Notes: a model not told the origin generated them from the sequence alone. DNA of 64,000 bases from Lysinibacillus sp. FSL K6-0232 (GCF_038008325.1 NZ_JBBOYW010000001.1:424001-488000); one strand, 5' to 3'; counted from the first letter of the stretch, positions 24,894-33,760 are shown. Program-made: numbers and translations.

Positions 24894-27122
24894 CTAGCTC
24901 TCCAACAAAAATAGACGTTTGGATGGGCCGATTAAATAAAGCTCATGCATTGCTCGTGTTAGGGCAACATACAGTAGCTTTCGATCAATGGCTGTATCGT
25001 AAAAAGGGGTGTCAAAGGCAGCAACAATTACCGCATCAAATTCTAGCCCTTTGGCAAGATGGCTTGGCACAACAAGCAGCATATCCTGATTGATTGTTTC
25101 ATTTTCTGTTAATAGCTGTGAGGCGATATGATGATTGGTAAGTGCCTGTTGCATTGCGATTGCTTCAGCAGTCGTTTTACAAATTAAAGCAACTGAACGA
25201 TGTCCGTGCTGACGAATCGTGTTAAAAATATCTTTAATTTGTAAGGCATCAAATGTCTTTGCTTGAATAAAGCTTGGCATATTGCCATGGCGAACAACCG
25301 GCTCCACTAATGGAAGCTGTTCATCCATTTGCGCTAAAATTTGGTTAGCAACTTCCATAATTTCAATGGTTGTTCGATAGCTTTTTTGTAATGTGCGGAA
25401 GCTTGCGCGAGGAAATAAATTTTGGACAGGCTCCCATGAAGTGAGCGAACGATAGCTATGAATACCTTGAGCTAAATCACCAACCATTGTAAACATATCT
25501 GTATCAAGACCTGCTTTTAAAGCCGCAAGCTGGAATAGGCTGTAGTCCTGTACTTCATCAATAAAAACAACACGCATTTTCCATTCATCTGCAATACCTT
25601 TTAGTCGTGCCTGCAAATAATAAAGTGCGGCTAAATCTTCGAGTGCCCATTGCTCTTTACGATGTGCCTGCAAAAACTGCTGCTGTTCAAGATAATGCCA
25701 TTCAGGGGCAAGCTCTGCTAAAAGTTCTGTATTCGTAAGCAGGTTACGATAGAGCGTTTTGATATTGTGCTTAGCAAAGCGGCGCATATAAGTGGTTGCT
25801 GTTGATTTTGCCTCTTTTTCAATCGCGGGAATTCGTTCATCGCGTTCATCAATAAACTTTGTAACAACACGTCGACGTTTGTCATCATCTCGAATACCAT
25901 TTAAAGCTTTACCTAATGCTTCATCGTATTTTTTATGAAGTGTAGCTAAAATTACTTGCTTTTTTTGACGAACATGGCTGGCTAACACCTTTTTAATATG
26001 GGCAAGCCGTTTTTCGATAGGCATATAAGCAAATTCATATAAAAAGAGCTTTTTAAGATGAGAGGCACGCATAATACGGTATTTTTCGATATAAACATCT
26101 TCAAATTGTTCTGCAATGGCTTGCTCTATTTTTTGAACGTAGCGTTCAACCATATCACGATAATAAAGTGAACCTTTTACTTCCGTAATCCATGCAGTTG
26201 ATGGGTTTGTTTCGCCAGCTACAAGCGATTCTAACTGTTCATTTGGGTTTTGAAGTTTTAGCTTTAGCTTTGTGGCAGCAAGAACGTATTCTGTAAAAGT
26301 AGTTTGGCAAATTTTATCAACGCCGAGCTCTGGCAAAACATCGCCTATATAATCAATAAATAACTTATTAGGTGCTAAAATCATGAGCTGCTCAGGGTTG
26401 AAGTGTTCGCCCATTGTGTAGAGGAAATAGGATATTCGGTGTAGTGCAATCGTTGTTTTTCCACTGCCTGCTGCACCTTGGACAATAATTGGCTGACGTA
26501 AATGAGCGCGAATAATATCATTTTGCTCCTTTTGAATCGTTGAAACAATTTCGGTTAGCCGAACATCTGCTTTACCTGCTAGTGCCTCTTGGAGCAGTTC
26601 ATCATTTGTTGTTAAGTCAATATCACGAATATCGAGTAATTCGCCATTTTCGATTTTGTATTGCCTTTTTGCAAAGAGATGACCTTTATGAATTTCGCCA
26701 CGCACGTCATATTCCATATCACCAAGACGGCCATCATAATAGACATTTGCTACAGGTGAACGCCAGTCAACAATAATAGGCTCATGTGTTTCTCGATGAA
26801 ATAGAGAGGTTTTCCCTATATAGAGGAATTCTTCAGGGTCACCCGTTTTTTGAAAATGGATTCTAGCGAAGTATGGCTTCTTTTGAATGGCTTCTAAACC
26901 TTCCTTTTGCGTACGAGCCATTTCGAAAAATCTGGCATTCGCTAAGATATTTAGATAACTTAAACTTGAATCAAGATAATCAAGGTCTGCCATCGATTGA
27001 CGAATATTTTCTTGAGCAGATCGTAAATCTCTTTGTGATTCATGTAAGATTTGTTGCATATAACTTTTGGTATATGCTAACCGCTCCACTTCAGCTTGAA
27101 AATCTGGATGTTGTACAGTCAT
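24894..27122 (-). CDS. helD: HelD-like UvrD-family ATPase (RNA polymerase recycling factor)
   Basis: A 742-residue superfamily-1 ATPase. The N-terminal 70 residues form an antiparallel coiled coil, as in HelD, where it enters the secondary channel of RNA polymerase. Walker A is VQGAAGSGKTTIALHR near residue 217; later motifs include VVFIDEVQDYSLFQ, GDLAQGIHSYR, LQKSYRTTIEI and LLYVALTRAMHELY. HelD removes RNA polymerase from DNA using ATP. The length is slightly below the B. subtilis protein (774 aa). AGGAGGTG sits eight bases before the ATG at 27122, so the upstream in-frame GTG at 27131 is rejected. The gene appears monocistronic. Confidence 0.85.
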   Translation of the reverse strand: MTVQHPDFQAEVERLAYTKSYMQQILHESQRDLRSAQENIRQSMADLDYLDSSLSYLNILANARFFEMARTQKEGLEAIQKKPYFARIHFQKTGDPEEFLYIGKTSLFHRETHEPIIVDWRSPVANVYYDGRLGDMEYDVRGEIHKGHLFAKRQYKIENGELLDIRDIDLTTNDELLQEALAGKADVRLTEIVSTIQKEQNDIIRAHLRQPIIVQGAAGSGKTTIALHRISYFLYTMGEHFNPEQLMILAPNKLFIDYIGDVLPELGVDKICQTTFTEYVLAATKLKLKLQNPNEQLESLVAGETNPSTAWITEVKGSLYYRDMVERYVQKIEQAIAEQFEDVYIEKYRIMRASHLKKLFLYEFAYMPIEKRLAHIKKVLASHVRQKKQVILATLHKKYDEALGKALNGIRDDDKRRRVVTKFIDERDERIPAIEKEAKSTATTYMRRFAKHNIKTLYRNLLTNTELLAELAPEWHYLEQQQFLQAHRKEQWALEDLAALYYLQARLKGIADEWKMRVVFIDEVQDYSLFQLAALKAGLDTDMFTMVGDLAQGIHSYRSLTSWEPVQNLFPRASFRTLQKSYRTTIEIMEVANQILAQMDEQLPLVEPVVRHGNMPSFIQAKTFDALQIKDIFNTIRQHGHRSVALICKTTAEAIAMQQALTNHHIASQLLTENETINQDMLLVVPSHLAKGLEFDAVIVAAFDTPFYDTAIDRKLLYVALTRAMHELYLIGPSKRLFLLES

Positions 27123-27265
27123 TTTTAGCACCTCCTAGGTACTTACAATTTCAAAGTAGATTACCATACTACTATATATAAGTAAGCCCATCAAGCGAAA
27201 GCTAAAAAGCTGATGATGTTATGATTATGTTGAGGTGGAAATGACAATAGAGGAGGCTTATGCAT

Positions 27266-27982
27266 TTGGATATCTTTGCACATAGAGGTGTTTCGGCACA
27301 TTACCCTGAAAATACAATCGCAGCATTTCAAGCAGCAGCGAAACTTCCCATTGCAGGGATTGGGTTAGATGTACATCTAACAGCAGATCGAGAGGTAGTA
27401 GTGATTCATGATGAAACAATAGATCGCACCTCTAATGGCTCTGGCTATGTAAAGGATTTGACATTACAGCAATTACGAATATTTGATTTTGGTTCGTGGT
27501 TTTCACCACAATATGAGGATGAAAGTATTCCAACCTTGGGGGAAGTATTAGAGCTTTTTGCAGGTACAAACCATCGCATTAACATTGAACTGAAAACAGA
27601 TGTCTTTGCATATGAAGGCATTGAAGCACTTGTGCTAAAGGAAATTGCTACCCATCAAATGATAGAGAGAGTTATTATTTCCTCCTTTAATCATGAATCA
27701 TTACAAACGGTTGCTCAAATCGCACCATATATTGATATTGCACCATTGTTTGCAGAGGTACTTGTGGATTTTACAACGTATATTGCTCTTATACCAGCTA
27801 AAGCGTTGCATGTCCATGTACCAACAGCATTTCGTAAATCAATAAAACTAGCCCTTGCTGAAGGGGCAATTGTACGTGTATATACCGTGAATACTAAGCA
27901 GGAAGCTCGGCGCTTACAGCAGCTTGGGATACAGGGGATATTTACTGATGATCCAGTACAAATATTGGAGGCTTTACGTTAG
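27266..27982 (+). CDS. Glycerophosphodiester phosphodiesterase
   Basis: A GDPD-family TIM-barrel enzyme of about 238 residues that splits glycerophosphodiesters to glycerol-3-phosphate and an alcohol. The active-site residues are visible: FAHRGVSAHYPENT (first His, Arg and Glu), VIHDETIDRTSNG (second His), and INIELKTD (metal-binding Glu and Lys). No signal peptide, so it is cytoplasmic, UgpQ/YhdW-like. The start is odd: AGGAGG at 27251-27256 lies only three bases before the ATG at 27260 but nine before a TTG at 27266. I prefer the TTG; the ATG would add two residues. A strong hairpin follows. Confidence 0.9.
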   Translation: MDIFAHRGVSAHYPENTIAAFQAAAKLPIAGIGLDVHLTADREVVVIHDETIDRTSNGSGYVKDLTLQQLRIFDFGSWFSPQYEDESIPTLGEVLELFAGTNHRINIELKTDVFAYEGIEALVLKEIATHQMIERVIISSFNHESLQTVAQIAPYIDIAPLFAEVLVDFTTYIALIPAKALHVHVPTAFRKSIKLALAEGAIVRVYTVNTKQEARRLQQLGIQGIFTDDPVQILEALR

Positions 27983-27990
27983 AATGACTG

Positions 27991-28022
27991 AATGGAAGCG
28001 TTAGTCATTCAACGCTTCCATT
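27991..28022. terminator. Hairpin between GDPD and DUF2804 genes
   Basis: The perfect arms AATGGAAGCGTT and AACGCTTCCATT have an eight-base loop. The right arm touches the stop codon of the minus-strand gene. It probably ends both convergent transcripts, though neither side has a good T-run. Confidence 0.7.
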
Positions 28023-29052
28023 ACCATTTTGCATGATGTTCCTCAATACAGCCAAGCATTTGCTGAATAATTAATGTTTCGCCATTATCAAGTAAAATTG
28101 TACCATCGTAATAACCAAATAATTGATGTACCTTCGATTTAACAAGCTTTGCATTTGTGTGGGCTACACGTTCAAAAAATGGTGAAAATGTTAATGAAAC
28201 TTGCTTCGAAAATTTTGTTTTCACTTTCCATCGCTGCATATAATCCTCTCGATCATATTGAAAAATCAAATCCTCATGTATTTTGGTCATTTTACCATCA
28301 ACAAAAACAGCATTTTCCGTCATACCAGTGCCATCTGTCCATTTACCACCTAAATTAAGCCCGATGCGTCTTCCACGAACCCGTTGAGAGGCCATTCCCC
28401 AATTCCATAGAGCATCACGAGGCCAGACACCACGCCCATAATCTAACACAGCAAAACTTTCTTCAGGTGAGAATAGGAAACGGCGAGTACCGATTGTAAC
28501 AACACCCGAAGTAGGGAGGATATGATGCTTGCCTGTAAATTGAAATGTTTTTCGATTCCAAGGAATGACTACATTTAAGGTTTCATCTGTTGGGGGATGC
28601 TGAATAATAAGCTTTGCACGCAAAATATCTCCATCAAAATTAGGGATCGAAACGGACAAATGGGTCGCATTTTGTGCATAGGACATATCAATCATCATTT
28701 CACTATTTTTAAATGATACAGATTCTAAAACTTGTGTAGGCATTTTTAATTTGCCACCGAAGGGAATAGTTATTGTTTTTTCAAAATAGCGCTGTGTTTC
28801 ATATTCAAGAAAATAAACGAAGCAGACCGCTGCGTAATCTAGATGACTAATCGTAGCAGAAAATAGGATTTCGTCACCGAAGACACACCAATAGTTCCAT
28901 TTCTTTTTGCGCATAATATGACCGCTTAAATTGCTATAAATAAGAGGCTTGCGCGCAAATCCAATGGCTGCTGGATTTAAGTTACCTTTTTTATCGCATA
29001 AAAAAGTAGGCTGTAAAATTTCTTTCTCAGCATGCTGCTTCACATTCAACAT
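28021..29052 (-). CDS. DUF2804 family protein
   Basis: A 343-residue protein of the DUF2804 family. Recognisable features are LCDKKGNLNPAAIGFARKPL at the N-terminus, KKWNYWCVFGDEILFSATI, and VLDYGRGVWPRDALWNWGMA in the second half, followed by GLNLGGKWTDGTGMTENAV. The family is widespread in bacteria and fungi and resembles lipocalin-like or hydroxyneurosporene-synthase-type beta barrels, but has no known activity. Tryptophan and glycine are abundant. There is no signal peptide. It ends convergently with the phosphodiesterase gene. Confidence 0.82.
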   Translation of the reverse strand: MLNVKQHAEKEILQPTFLCDKKGNLNPAAIGFARKPLIYSNLSGHIMRKKKWNYWCVFGDEILFSATISHLDYAAVCFVYFLEYETQRYFEKTITIPFGGKLKMPTQVLESVSFKNSEMMIDMSYAQNATHLSVSIPNFDGDILRAKLIIQHPPTDETLNVVIPWNRKTFQFTGKHHILPTSGVVTIGTRRFLFSPEESFAVLDYGRGVWPRDALWNWGMASQRVRGRRIGLNLGGKWTDGTGMTENAVFVDGKMTKIHEDLIFQYDREDYMQRWKVKTKFSKQVSLTFSPFFERVAHTNAKLVKSKVHQLFGYYDGTILLDNGETLIIQQMLGCIEEHHAKW

Positions 29053-29222
29053 CCCTTCTAGTCATAAGATAAATTTGATTGTTCTGTTATTTTTATTGTA
29101 GCAAAAATGCTTTGGAAAATGGAAAGGATCGTGCTGAATATCCCGTACTTTTAGTAAGAATATGAGTAAGGGCCTAACTAATAGAATGCTCTTAATAGAC
29201 ATATGATGACATGGGGAGGTGT

Positions 29223-29717
29223 ATGGCAAAAGTGTATAATAGGCAAGCTGCTGTACAATATGCTAATTATTGGTGGGATAAACGTAATCCAGCTTTTCCA
29301 AACTTTGATGTAGATTGTACGAACTATATTTCTCAATGTTTACGTGCAGGGGGTGCACCGATGCGAGGAGCGCCGAATCGAGAGAAAGGTTGGTGGATTC
29401 AACAAGGAAATTGGAGCTTTAGCTGGTCTGTTGCCCATTCATTAAGATGGTACTTAGAAGGGTCTACAACTGGTTTAAAGGGTAGACGTGTACAATCTGC
29501 ACAGGAGTTAGAGCTTGGCGATATTATTTTTTATGATTTTCAAGGAAATGGGAGAATTGATCATTCGGTAATTGTAACAAGTATTCAAAATGGTATCCCT
29601 TATGTGAATGCTCATACTTCAGATAGCATTCATCGACCGTATTTTTATGAGGATTCTACTGCTTATACGCCAAATATGACTTATTTTTTCTACCATATAG
29701 ACGATAGCTTTGCTTAA
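29223..29717 (+). CDS. Amidase-domain protein (Amidase_6 family)
   Basis: A 164-residue protein made almost entirely of an Amidase_6 (papain-like) domain. The putative nucleophile is the Cys in DVDCTNYISQCLRAGG and the histidine is in RIDHSVIVTS, followed by NAHTSDSI. The family usually occurs at the C-terminus of secreted cell-wall hydrolases; here there is no signal peptide, so the protein may act inside the cell, perhaps in the spore or mother cell. GGGGAGGT sits before ATG 29223; the earlier ATG at 29211 overlaps this site and is rejected. The substrate is unknown. Confidence 0.82.
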   Translation: MAKVYNRQAAVQYANYWWDKRNPAFPNFDVDCTNYISQCLRAGGAPMRGAPNREKGWWIQQGNWSFSWSVAHSLRWYLEGSTTGLKGRRVQSAQELELGDIIFYDFQGNGRIDHSVIVTSIQNGIPYVNAHTSDSIHRPYFYEDSTAYTPNMTYFFYHIDDSFA

Positions 29718-29804
29718 AAAGAGATAGTTTTAAAGCATAGGAATTTATGATACTGTGAAAGGTAGAAAAGAAAAATTGTCTTAGGGTAGAAGGAGAATGG
29801 GGAT

Positions 29805-30380
29805 ATGAGTGAACAATTTTTATCTGTGAGAGATGCCATTATTCAACGTCGTTCCATTAAAAAATTTAATGGTCAGCCTGTAGATCGTGAGGATTTACTC
29901 GCTATTATTGATGATGCTGTATGGGCGCCAAACCATGGCAACCGTGAGCCTTGGCGTTTAGTTGTTGCATGTGGTGAGGAATTAACAAAGCTGCATGAAT
30001 TATTGCGCGATTTAGCAATTCCAAAATGGCAGGAGCTATCGCATGAAACATTGGCGAAGCAAATGGAGAAGTTTACAACTCCTGGAGGCTATGCCTTTGT
30101 CATTGTACCAGAGGATGTGCGTCAAAAAGAGCGCTTAGAGGATTATGCAGCAGCAAGCATCTTTATTCAAAATATTCAACTGCTAGCGTGGGATAGAGGC
30201 ATAGGGTCTTGCTGGAAAACACCAGCTTTCTTAGATCAGCCTAAATTCCGTGAAGCCTTAAAGGTACAGCCAGGTGAGCGTGTGATTGCCATGCTGCAAC
30301 TTGGTTATTTTGATGAAGTACCAAAAGGAAAAGAACGTAAAGCAGCGGCAGAAATTGTAACAATTTTTGGTAAGCAATAG
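29805..30380 (+). CDS. Nitroreductase family protein
   Basis: A 191-residue FMN-dependent oxidoreductase. The FMN-binding start RRSIKKFNGQPVDREDLL and APNHGNREPWRLVVA is typical, as is GIGSCWKTPAFLDQPKFREA in the second half and MLQLGYFDEVPKGKER near the end. These resemble YdjA-type nitroreductases, which use NAD(P)H to reduce nitro compounds or quinones; they normally act as homodimers in the cytoplasm. The physiological substrate is unknown. AGAAGGAG is well placed before the ATG. It has its own terminator. Confidence 0.88.
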   Translation: MSEQFLSVRDAIIQRRSIKKFNGQPVDREDLLAIIDDAVWAPNHGNREPWRLVVACGEELTKLHELLRDLAIPKWQELSHETLAKQMEKFTTPGGYAFVIVPEDVRQKERLEDYAAASIFIQNIQLLAWDRGIGSCWKTPAFLDQPKFREALKVQPGERVIAMLQLGYFDEVPKGKERKAAAEIVTIFGKQ

Positions 30381-30388
30381 TGAAAAGA

Positions 30389-30426
30389 AAATCCCTTCGC
30401 AAATGAGCTGCGAAGGGATTTGTTTA
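30389..30426 (+). terminator. Terminator of the nitroreductase gene
   Basis: The arms AAATCCCTTCGCA and TGCGAAGGGATTT are perfect; TGTTTAT follows. Confidence 0.88.
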
Positions 30427-30750
30427 TCTTGGTTCAGCAAACTTTTTTTGTATCGAAAGCGAAGAGATAGATACAGAAGCCCCTTCTTCTGTAGGGAGGG
30501 GGGACGAGTGTCACTTCAGTTCAGTGAGTGTCCAAACGCCCACTGAACCAAGATAAAGCCCCAGTGGATATACCTGACGCTGGCGCTTTCAGTATAGCAA
30601 ACATTGTTACGGATTTTGGTGAGAAGCTTTTCGCATGAACTCGAAAAATCCGAGCGTATTGTTTTATCTGCGCGAAAGTGAAGCGTCAGCGGCAGATGCT
30701 TTATGTACCGAAAGCATTAGCGACAGGTACAATTACGCTGGGGTGTAATT
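30423..30750. repeat. Interspersed repeat, long copy B
   Basis: The longer version of the repeat at 1586-1729, sharing its left end, the AGCAAACATTGTTA block and the right-hand core around ACCGAAAGCATTAGCGACAG. It carries about 180 extra bases, in which ATCTTGGTTCAG (30426-30437) is matched by an inverted CTGAACCAAGAT (30542-30553), so the left part can fold as a long hairpin. A second inverted pair surrounds GCGCGAAAGTG. The right end lies immediately next to the stop codon of the dipeptidase gene. It is not coding. Confidence 0.85.
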
Positions 30751-30752
30751 GA

Positions 30753-32135
30753 TTATTTTTGTAATTCTGCAACTTCGTATAAATAATCGCTTAACACACG
30801 TAAGCCTTTATCAAAGTTTTCTAAATGGAAGTGTTCATTTGGTGCATGGAAGTTTTCGCTTGATAACCCAAAGCCCATTAACACCACAGGCAATTCTAAA
30901 ATTTCATCAAATGCAGCTACAATTGGAATAGAGCCTCCACCACGTGTATAGGCAGTTGGGACATTATACACTTTTTCATAAGAACGTCCAGCCGCTTGGA
31001 TAAATGGATGGTCGAAAGGTGTTAAGAATGGACGCCCTTTATCAAATTCAGAAATCGTTACTTCTACACCAGCAGGCTTATGCTTTTCAACATGTGCTTT
31101 TAAAAGTGTCACAATCTCGTCTGGCTCTTGATTTGGCACAAGACGACATGTAATTTTAGCGCCAGCCTCAGCAGGTAATACCGTTTTAATCCCTTCACCT
31201 GAGAAGCCACCAAATACACCGTTCACCTCTAATGTTGGACGAGCCCAAGTACGTTCTAAATAAGAGAATCCAGGCTCACCAAATAATTCTTGGACGCCCA
31301 CTTCCTGTTTCACAGCCTCCTCATCAAAGCCAAGGGCACGATAAGCCTCACGCTCTTCCTCTGTTAATGGCAATACTTTGTCATAAAAGCCTTCAACTTG
31401 GATTGTGCCATGCTCATCACGGAAGGATGCTAAAATTTCTGTTAAAGCATGGATAGCATTTTGAACGCCGCCACCATAAAGACCAGAGTGTAAATCTCCT
31501 TTAGCACCACGAATATCAATTTGAATGCCTGTTAAACCGCGCAGCCCATAGCATACCGCAGGCTTACCAGGACCATATAGCCCAGTATCAGAAATTAAAA
31601 TTAAATCTGCTGCTAACTTTTCCTTATGCTGTTCAACAAAGGCAGGTAGGTGAGGGCTGCCAATCTCCTCTTCACCTTCATAAATAAATTTCACATTCAC
31701 AGGTAGCGTGCCTGTTGTAGCAAATAAAGCCTCGATCATTTTTAAATGCATAAACACTTGCCCTTTATCATCACTAGCACCACGAGCAAATAATTTATTA
31801 TCACGAATTGATGGGTTAAATGGTTCACTTTCCCATAAATGTAATGGGTCAACAGGCTGTACATCGTAGTGACCATAAAACAAAATCGTTGGCTTGTCCT
31901 CTGCGTGTAACCAATCCGCATAGACAACAGGATGTCCCTCTGTTTCCATAATAGAGATATTTTCAAGATTTAGTTTTTCAAATGCACCCGCTAGCCATTT
32001 TGCAGCATGCTGAATATCTTCCTTATGCTCAGATAAAGAACTAATGCTTGGAATGCGTAAAAATTCCTTTAATTCTTCTAAATGTGCCTCACGATGCTCC
32101 GCAAAATAAGCATCTAATTGCTGTAAGTTTGTCAT
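30753..32135 (-). CDS. M20-family dipeptidase
   Basis: A 460-residue zinc peptidase of the M20 family, of the CNDP/carnosinase-like type. The first metal ligand region is LFYGHYDVQPVDPLHLWES, followed by RGASDDKGQVFMHLK; the catalytic Glu pair is in YEGEEEIGSPHL and a later ligand in ISDTGLYG. The dimerisation lid is inserted in the middle, and the last metal His is in NFHAPNEHFHLENFDKG. It hydrolyses dipeptides in the cytoplasm. GAAAGAGGGC precedes the ATG. The stop codon is directly adjacent to repeat copy B, so its normal terminator may have been displaced by the repeat. Confidence 0.9.
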   Translation of the reverse strand: MTNLQQLDAYFAEHREAHLEELKEFLRIPSISSLSEHKEDIQHAAKWLAGAFEKLNLENISIMETEGHPVVYADWLHAEDKPTILFYGHYDVQPVDPLHLWESEPFNPSIRDNKLFARGASDDKGQVFMHLKMIEALFATTGTLPVNVKFIYEGEEEIGSPHLPAFVEQHKEKLAADLILISDTGLYGPGKPAVCYGLRGLTGIQIDIRGAKGDLHSGLYGGGVQNAIHALTEILASFRDEHGTIQVEGFYDKVLPLTEEEREAYRALGFDEEAVKQEVGVQELFGEPGFSYLERTWARPTLEVNGVFGGFSGEGIKTVLPAEAGAKITCRLVPNQEPDEIVTLLKAHVEKHKPAGVEVTISEFDKGRPFLTPFDHPFIQAAGRSYEKVYNVPTAYTRGGGSIPIVAAFDEILELPVVLMGFGLSSENFHAPNEHFHLENFDKGLRVLSDYLYEVAELQK

Positions 32136-32232
32136 GATAGAAGCCCTCTTTCCTAAGTATTTCGATAATGGAAATAGTATAGCACAACCTGCCTGAGGAA
32201 GCCCAATATATCAATGGTTTGGGAGCTATTTA

Positions 32233-32619
32233 TTAAGAGTTAGCCCCAGTTGCCAAGCTTGCGCTAAAGACGGTCACTGATTCCTGCTCTAATTCCTTCA
32301 TTACATGACCGTATGTGTTCATGACCATGTTAGGCGTATTTCCTATACGTTCAGCAATCACTTTTACATTTTGCCCATTGTTTAAAAGTATTGTAGCGTG
32401 GGTGTGTCGTAAGCCATGTAACGAAATTTTAGGGCTGCCATCCTCATCTACTAGCTTTGCCTGCAACTGTACTCGCTTCAGCATCATATAAAAGGTTTGA
32501 TCATGCACAGGCTCCTCATAGCTGTTGATAAATATCCACTTCCATATAAAAGAGGTCAGTTCAATGTTGAGCGTACACATAACAAAAGCATCCGCTTCCT
32601 GAATACACAGCAAATCCAT
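32233..32619 (-). pseudogene. C-terminal remnant of a phage-type tyrosine integrase
   Basis: The 128-residue frame contains SLHGLRHTHATILLNNGQ, the HxxR box of tyrosine recombinases, and NTYGHVMKELEQES with the catalytic tyrosine. Integrases of this kind are about 350-390 residues, so the N-terminal arm/core-binding domains and the first catalytic arginine are missing. The usual GH between the two boxes is also changed: IGNTPNMV has Asn where His is expected. No ribosome site supports the ATG. It is most likely a dead remnant of a prophage or integrative element. Confidence 0.8.
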
Positions 32620-32663
32620 AGACAGCTTTTAATAATTAATTCGACCTTTTGAGTATAAAATAG

Positions 32664-32697
32664 CAAAAGCACCCGTTCTTAAAGAATAGGTGCTTTT
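32664..32697. terminator. Hairpin in the phage-remnant region
   Basis: The arms AAAAGCACCCGTTCTT and AAGAATAGGTGCTTTT pair along 16 bases with one mismatch. They could end transcription on either strand. Confidence 0.6.
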
Positions 32698-32742
32698 AGT
32701 GCGGTCGTATCGAATGCAAAGACTGCTCTCAAAAAAGTTACA

Positions 32743-32770
32743 TTGACGAGAAGTATGTACATGCTACAAT
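32743..32770 (+). promoter_or_regulatory. Sigma-A-type promoter for the 46-residue ORF
   Basis: TTGACG at 32743-32748 and TACAAT at 32765-32770 are separated by 16 bases and lie 49 bases upstream of the ATG at 32819. Confidence 0.6.
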
Positions 32771-32818
32771 AAGTACGCAGCATCTAGCTGACTCCTTTTT
32801 CGAAAGGAGGTGCACTAC

Positions 32819-32959
32819 ATGCATAAGTTATCACGACAAGAAAAGAGCAAGGCTAAAAGAGAGAAACAGCGTGAAGAAAGACTAGCCATCTTTCGATACG
32901 CAGCGGATTTATTTCGTGCAATTGATACCGTTTATCGTTTCTTTCGTATGATGCTGTAA
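32819..32959 (+). CDS. Small highly basic protein, 46 residues
   Basis: ATG 32819 to TAA 32959, preceded by an excellent GAAAGGAGGTG and a plausible promoter, and followed by a terminator. The N-terminal half is a charged helix (RQEKSKAKREKQREERLAIF) and the C-terminal half is more hydrophobic (DLFRAIDTVYRFFRMML), giving an amphipathic, possibly nucleic-acid- or membrane-binding peptide. I do not recognise the family. Its place beside an integrase remnant suggests a phage or mobile-element origin. All expression signals look intact, in contrast to its decayed neighbours. Confidence 0.68.
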   Translation: MHKLSRQEKSKAKREKQREERLAIFRYAADLFRAIDTVYRFFRMML

Positions 32960-32962
32960 ACA

Positions 32963-33004
32963 GAAAGCGCCATTCAGTATTTTTACTGGGTGGTGTTTTC
33001 TTTT
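32963..33004 (+). terminator. Terminator of the 46-residue ORF
   Basis: The arms GAAAGCGCCATTCAGTA and TTACTGGGTGGTGTTTTC form a stem with G-T pairs, ending in a T-rich run. Confidence 0.8.
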
Positions 33005-33041
33005 GAATAAATAAAAAAACGCCCAAGAGCCACTTGGACGT

Positions 33042-33070
33042 TGCACTACATGCGATTCTCACGACAAGAA
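33042..33070 (+). repeat. Partial second copy of the 46-residue ORF leader
   Basis: TGCACTACATGC and TCACGACAAGAA occur here and at 32811-32842 in the same order and spacing (three bases shorter). The ribosome site and the rest of the ORF are not repeated. Confidence 0.6.
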
Positions 33071-33090
33071 TCTTACTACCACTATATTAA

Positions 33091-33133
33091 CCCCAACAGG
33101 TTAAACCGTCAAGGCTTTAATAGTATACGTGAT
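33091..33133 (+). repeat. Imperfect direct repeat, left copy
   Basis: CCCCAACAGGTTAAA and GGCTTTAATAGTATACGTG correspond to CCCCAATAGGTTAAA and AGCTTTAATAGTATATGTG at 34089-34130. The two copies flank almost 1 kb of gene remnants. Confidence 0.65.
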
Positions 33134-33506
33134 ATTAGCGATGGTTATTCGTGTAAAAGGTATTTACTCTCAGGAGCGGATGCCTTTATATGTAGTTATT
33201 CCTTGTTTTCTTTTATATATGAAATGATGGTTAGTGTTTTTATTCTAGTAGAACTTGCTCTGTACTTTATAATAGTGATAGGAAATCTCTTGAACTATCC
33301 CCATTTACTCGCTAACACTTCTTGAAGTGGGAGTCTGCTGTCGGAAAACGATAAATTGGTTGCCTATTTCTATTTCGCTTATGTTTTTTGGCATTACTTC
33401 TGTTGTTTCCCCTAAAAAAGTTTTATAGGCAATTTCTTGCTATCTATTATGAAGACATTATAAGATGATACTAAATTTGTAAATAAATGATAAGGAGGCA
33501 ATCGAA

Positions 33507-33677
33507 TTGAAGAAAAATAAACTATATTTAGCGATGCTAGCAACTACCATAGCAATGCCTGCTTTAACTATGCCTGTTACGCAAGTAGAAGCGAAAAATG
33601 CTGTTGTACTTGCTACGAATGCATTCAAAGATGTAGCTGTAAGCAACCCTTATTATCAGATGATTCATGAAATGTGA
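33507..33677 (+). pseudogene. Truncated S-layer-homology (SLH) protein, N-terminal 56 codons
   Basis: TTG 33507 follows AAGGAGG and starts a typical signal peptide (KKNKLYLAMLATTIAMPALT) ending near VEAK. The mature part NAFKDVAVSNPYYQMIHEM is the beginning of an SLH domain, which anchors surface proteins to pyruvylated cell-wall polymer. The frame then stops at a TGA. That TGA is also the first bases of TGAAGTGACCCTAAAAGCTA, which resembles an IS3-family (IS150-group) terminus, so the gene seems cut by an insertion sequence rather than by a point mutation. No further SLH sequence is found downstream. Confidence 0.75.
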
Positions 33678-33760
33678 AGTGACCCTAAAAGCTAGACATA
33701 GTTATTTCATGAGGCAGCTTGGGTAAAACAAGTTCGGTATTGAACTGGACTCGTTTTAAT
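33675..33760. mobile_element. Putative insertion-sequence end (IS3/IS150-like remnant)
   Basis: Starts TGAAGTGACCC, then AAAAGCTAGACA, the general form of IS150-group ends as I remember them. On the minus strand a short open frame ends in a TAG at 33687-33685 with NTELVLPKLPHEITMSSF, which could be a transposase tail. No complete transposase or second end was found, so the right limit is only approximate. Confidence 0.45.

Noticed and set aside
33041..33325. 94-codon plus-strand ORF
   Set aside because: It starts in the duplicated leader without a ribosome site, runs through the direct repeat and has no recognisable domain; it is probably chance.
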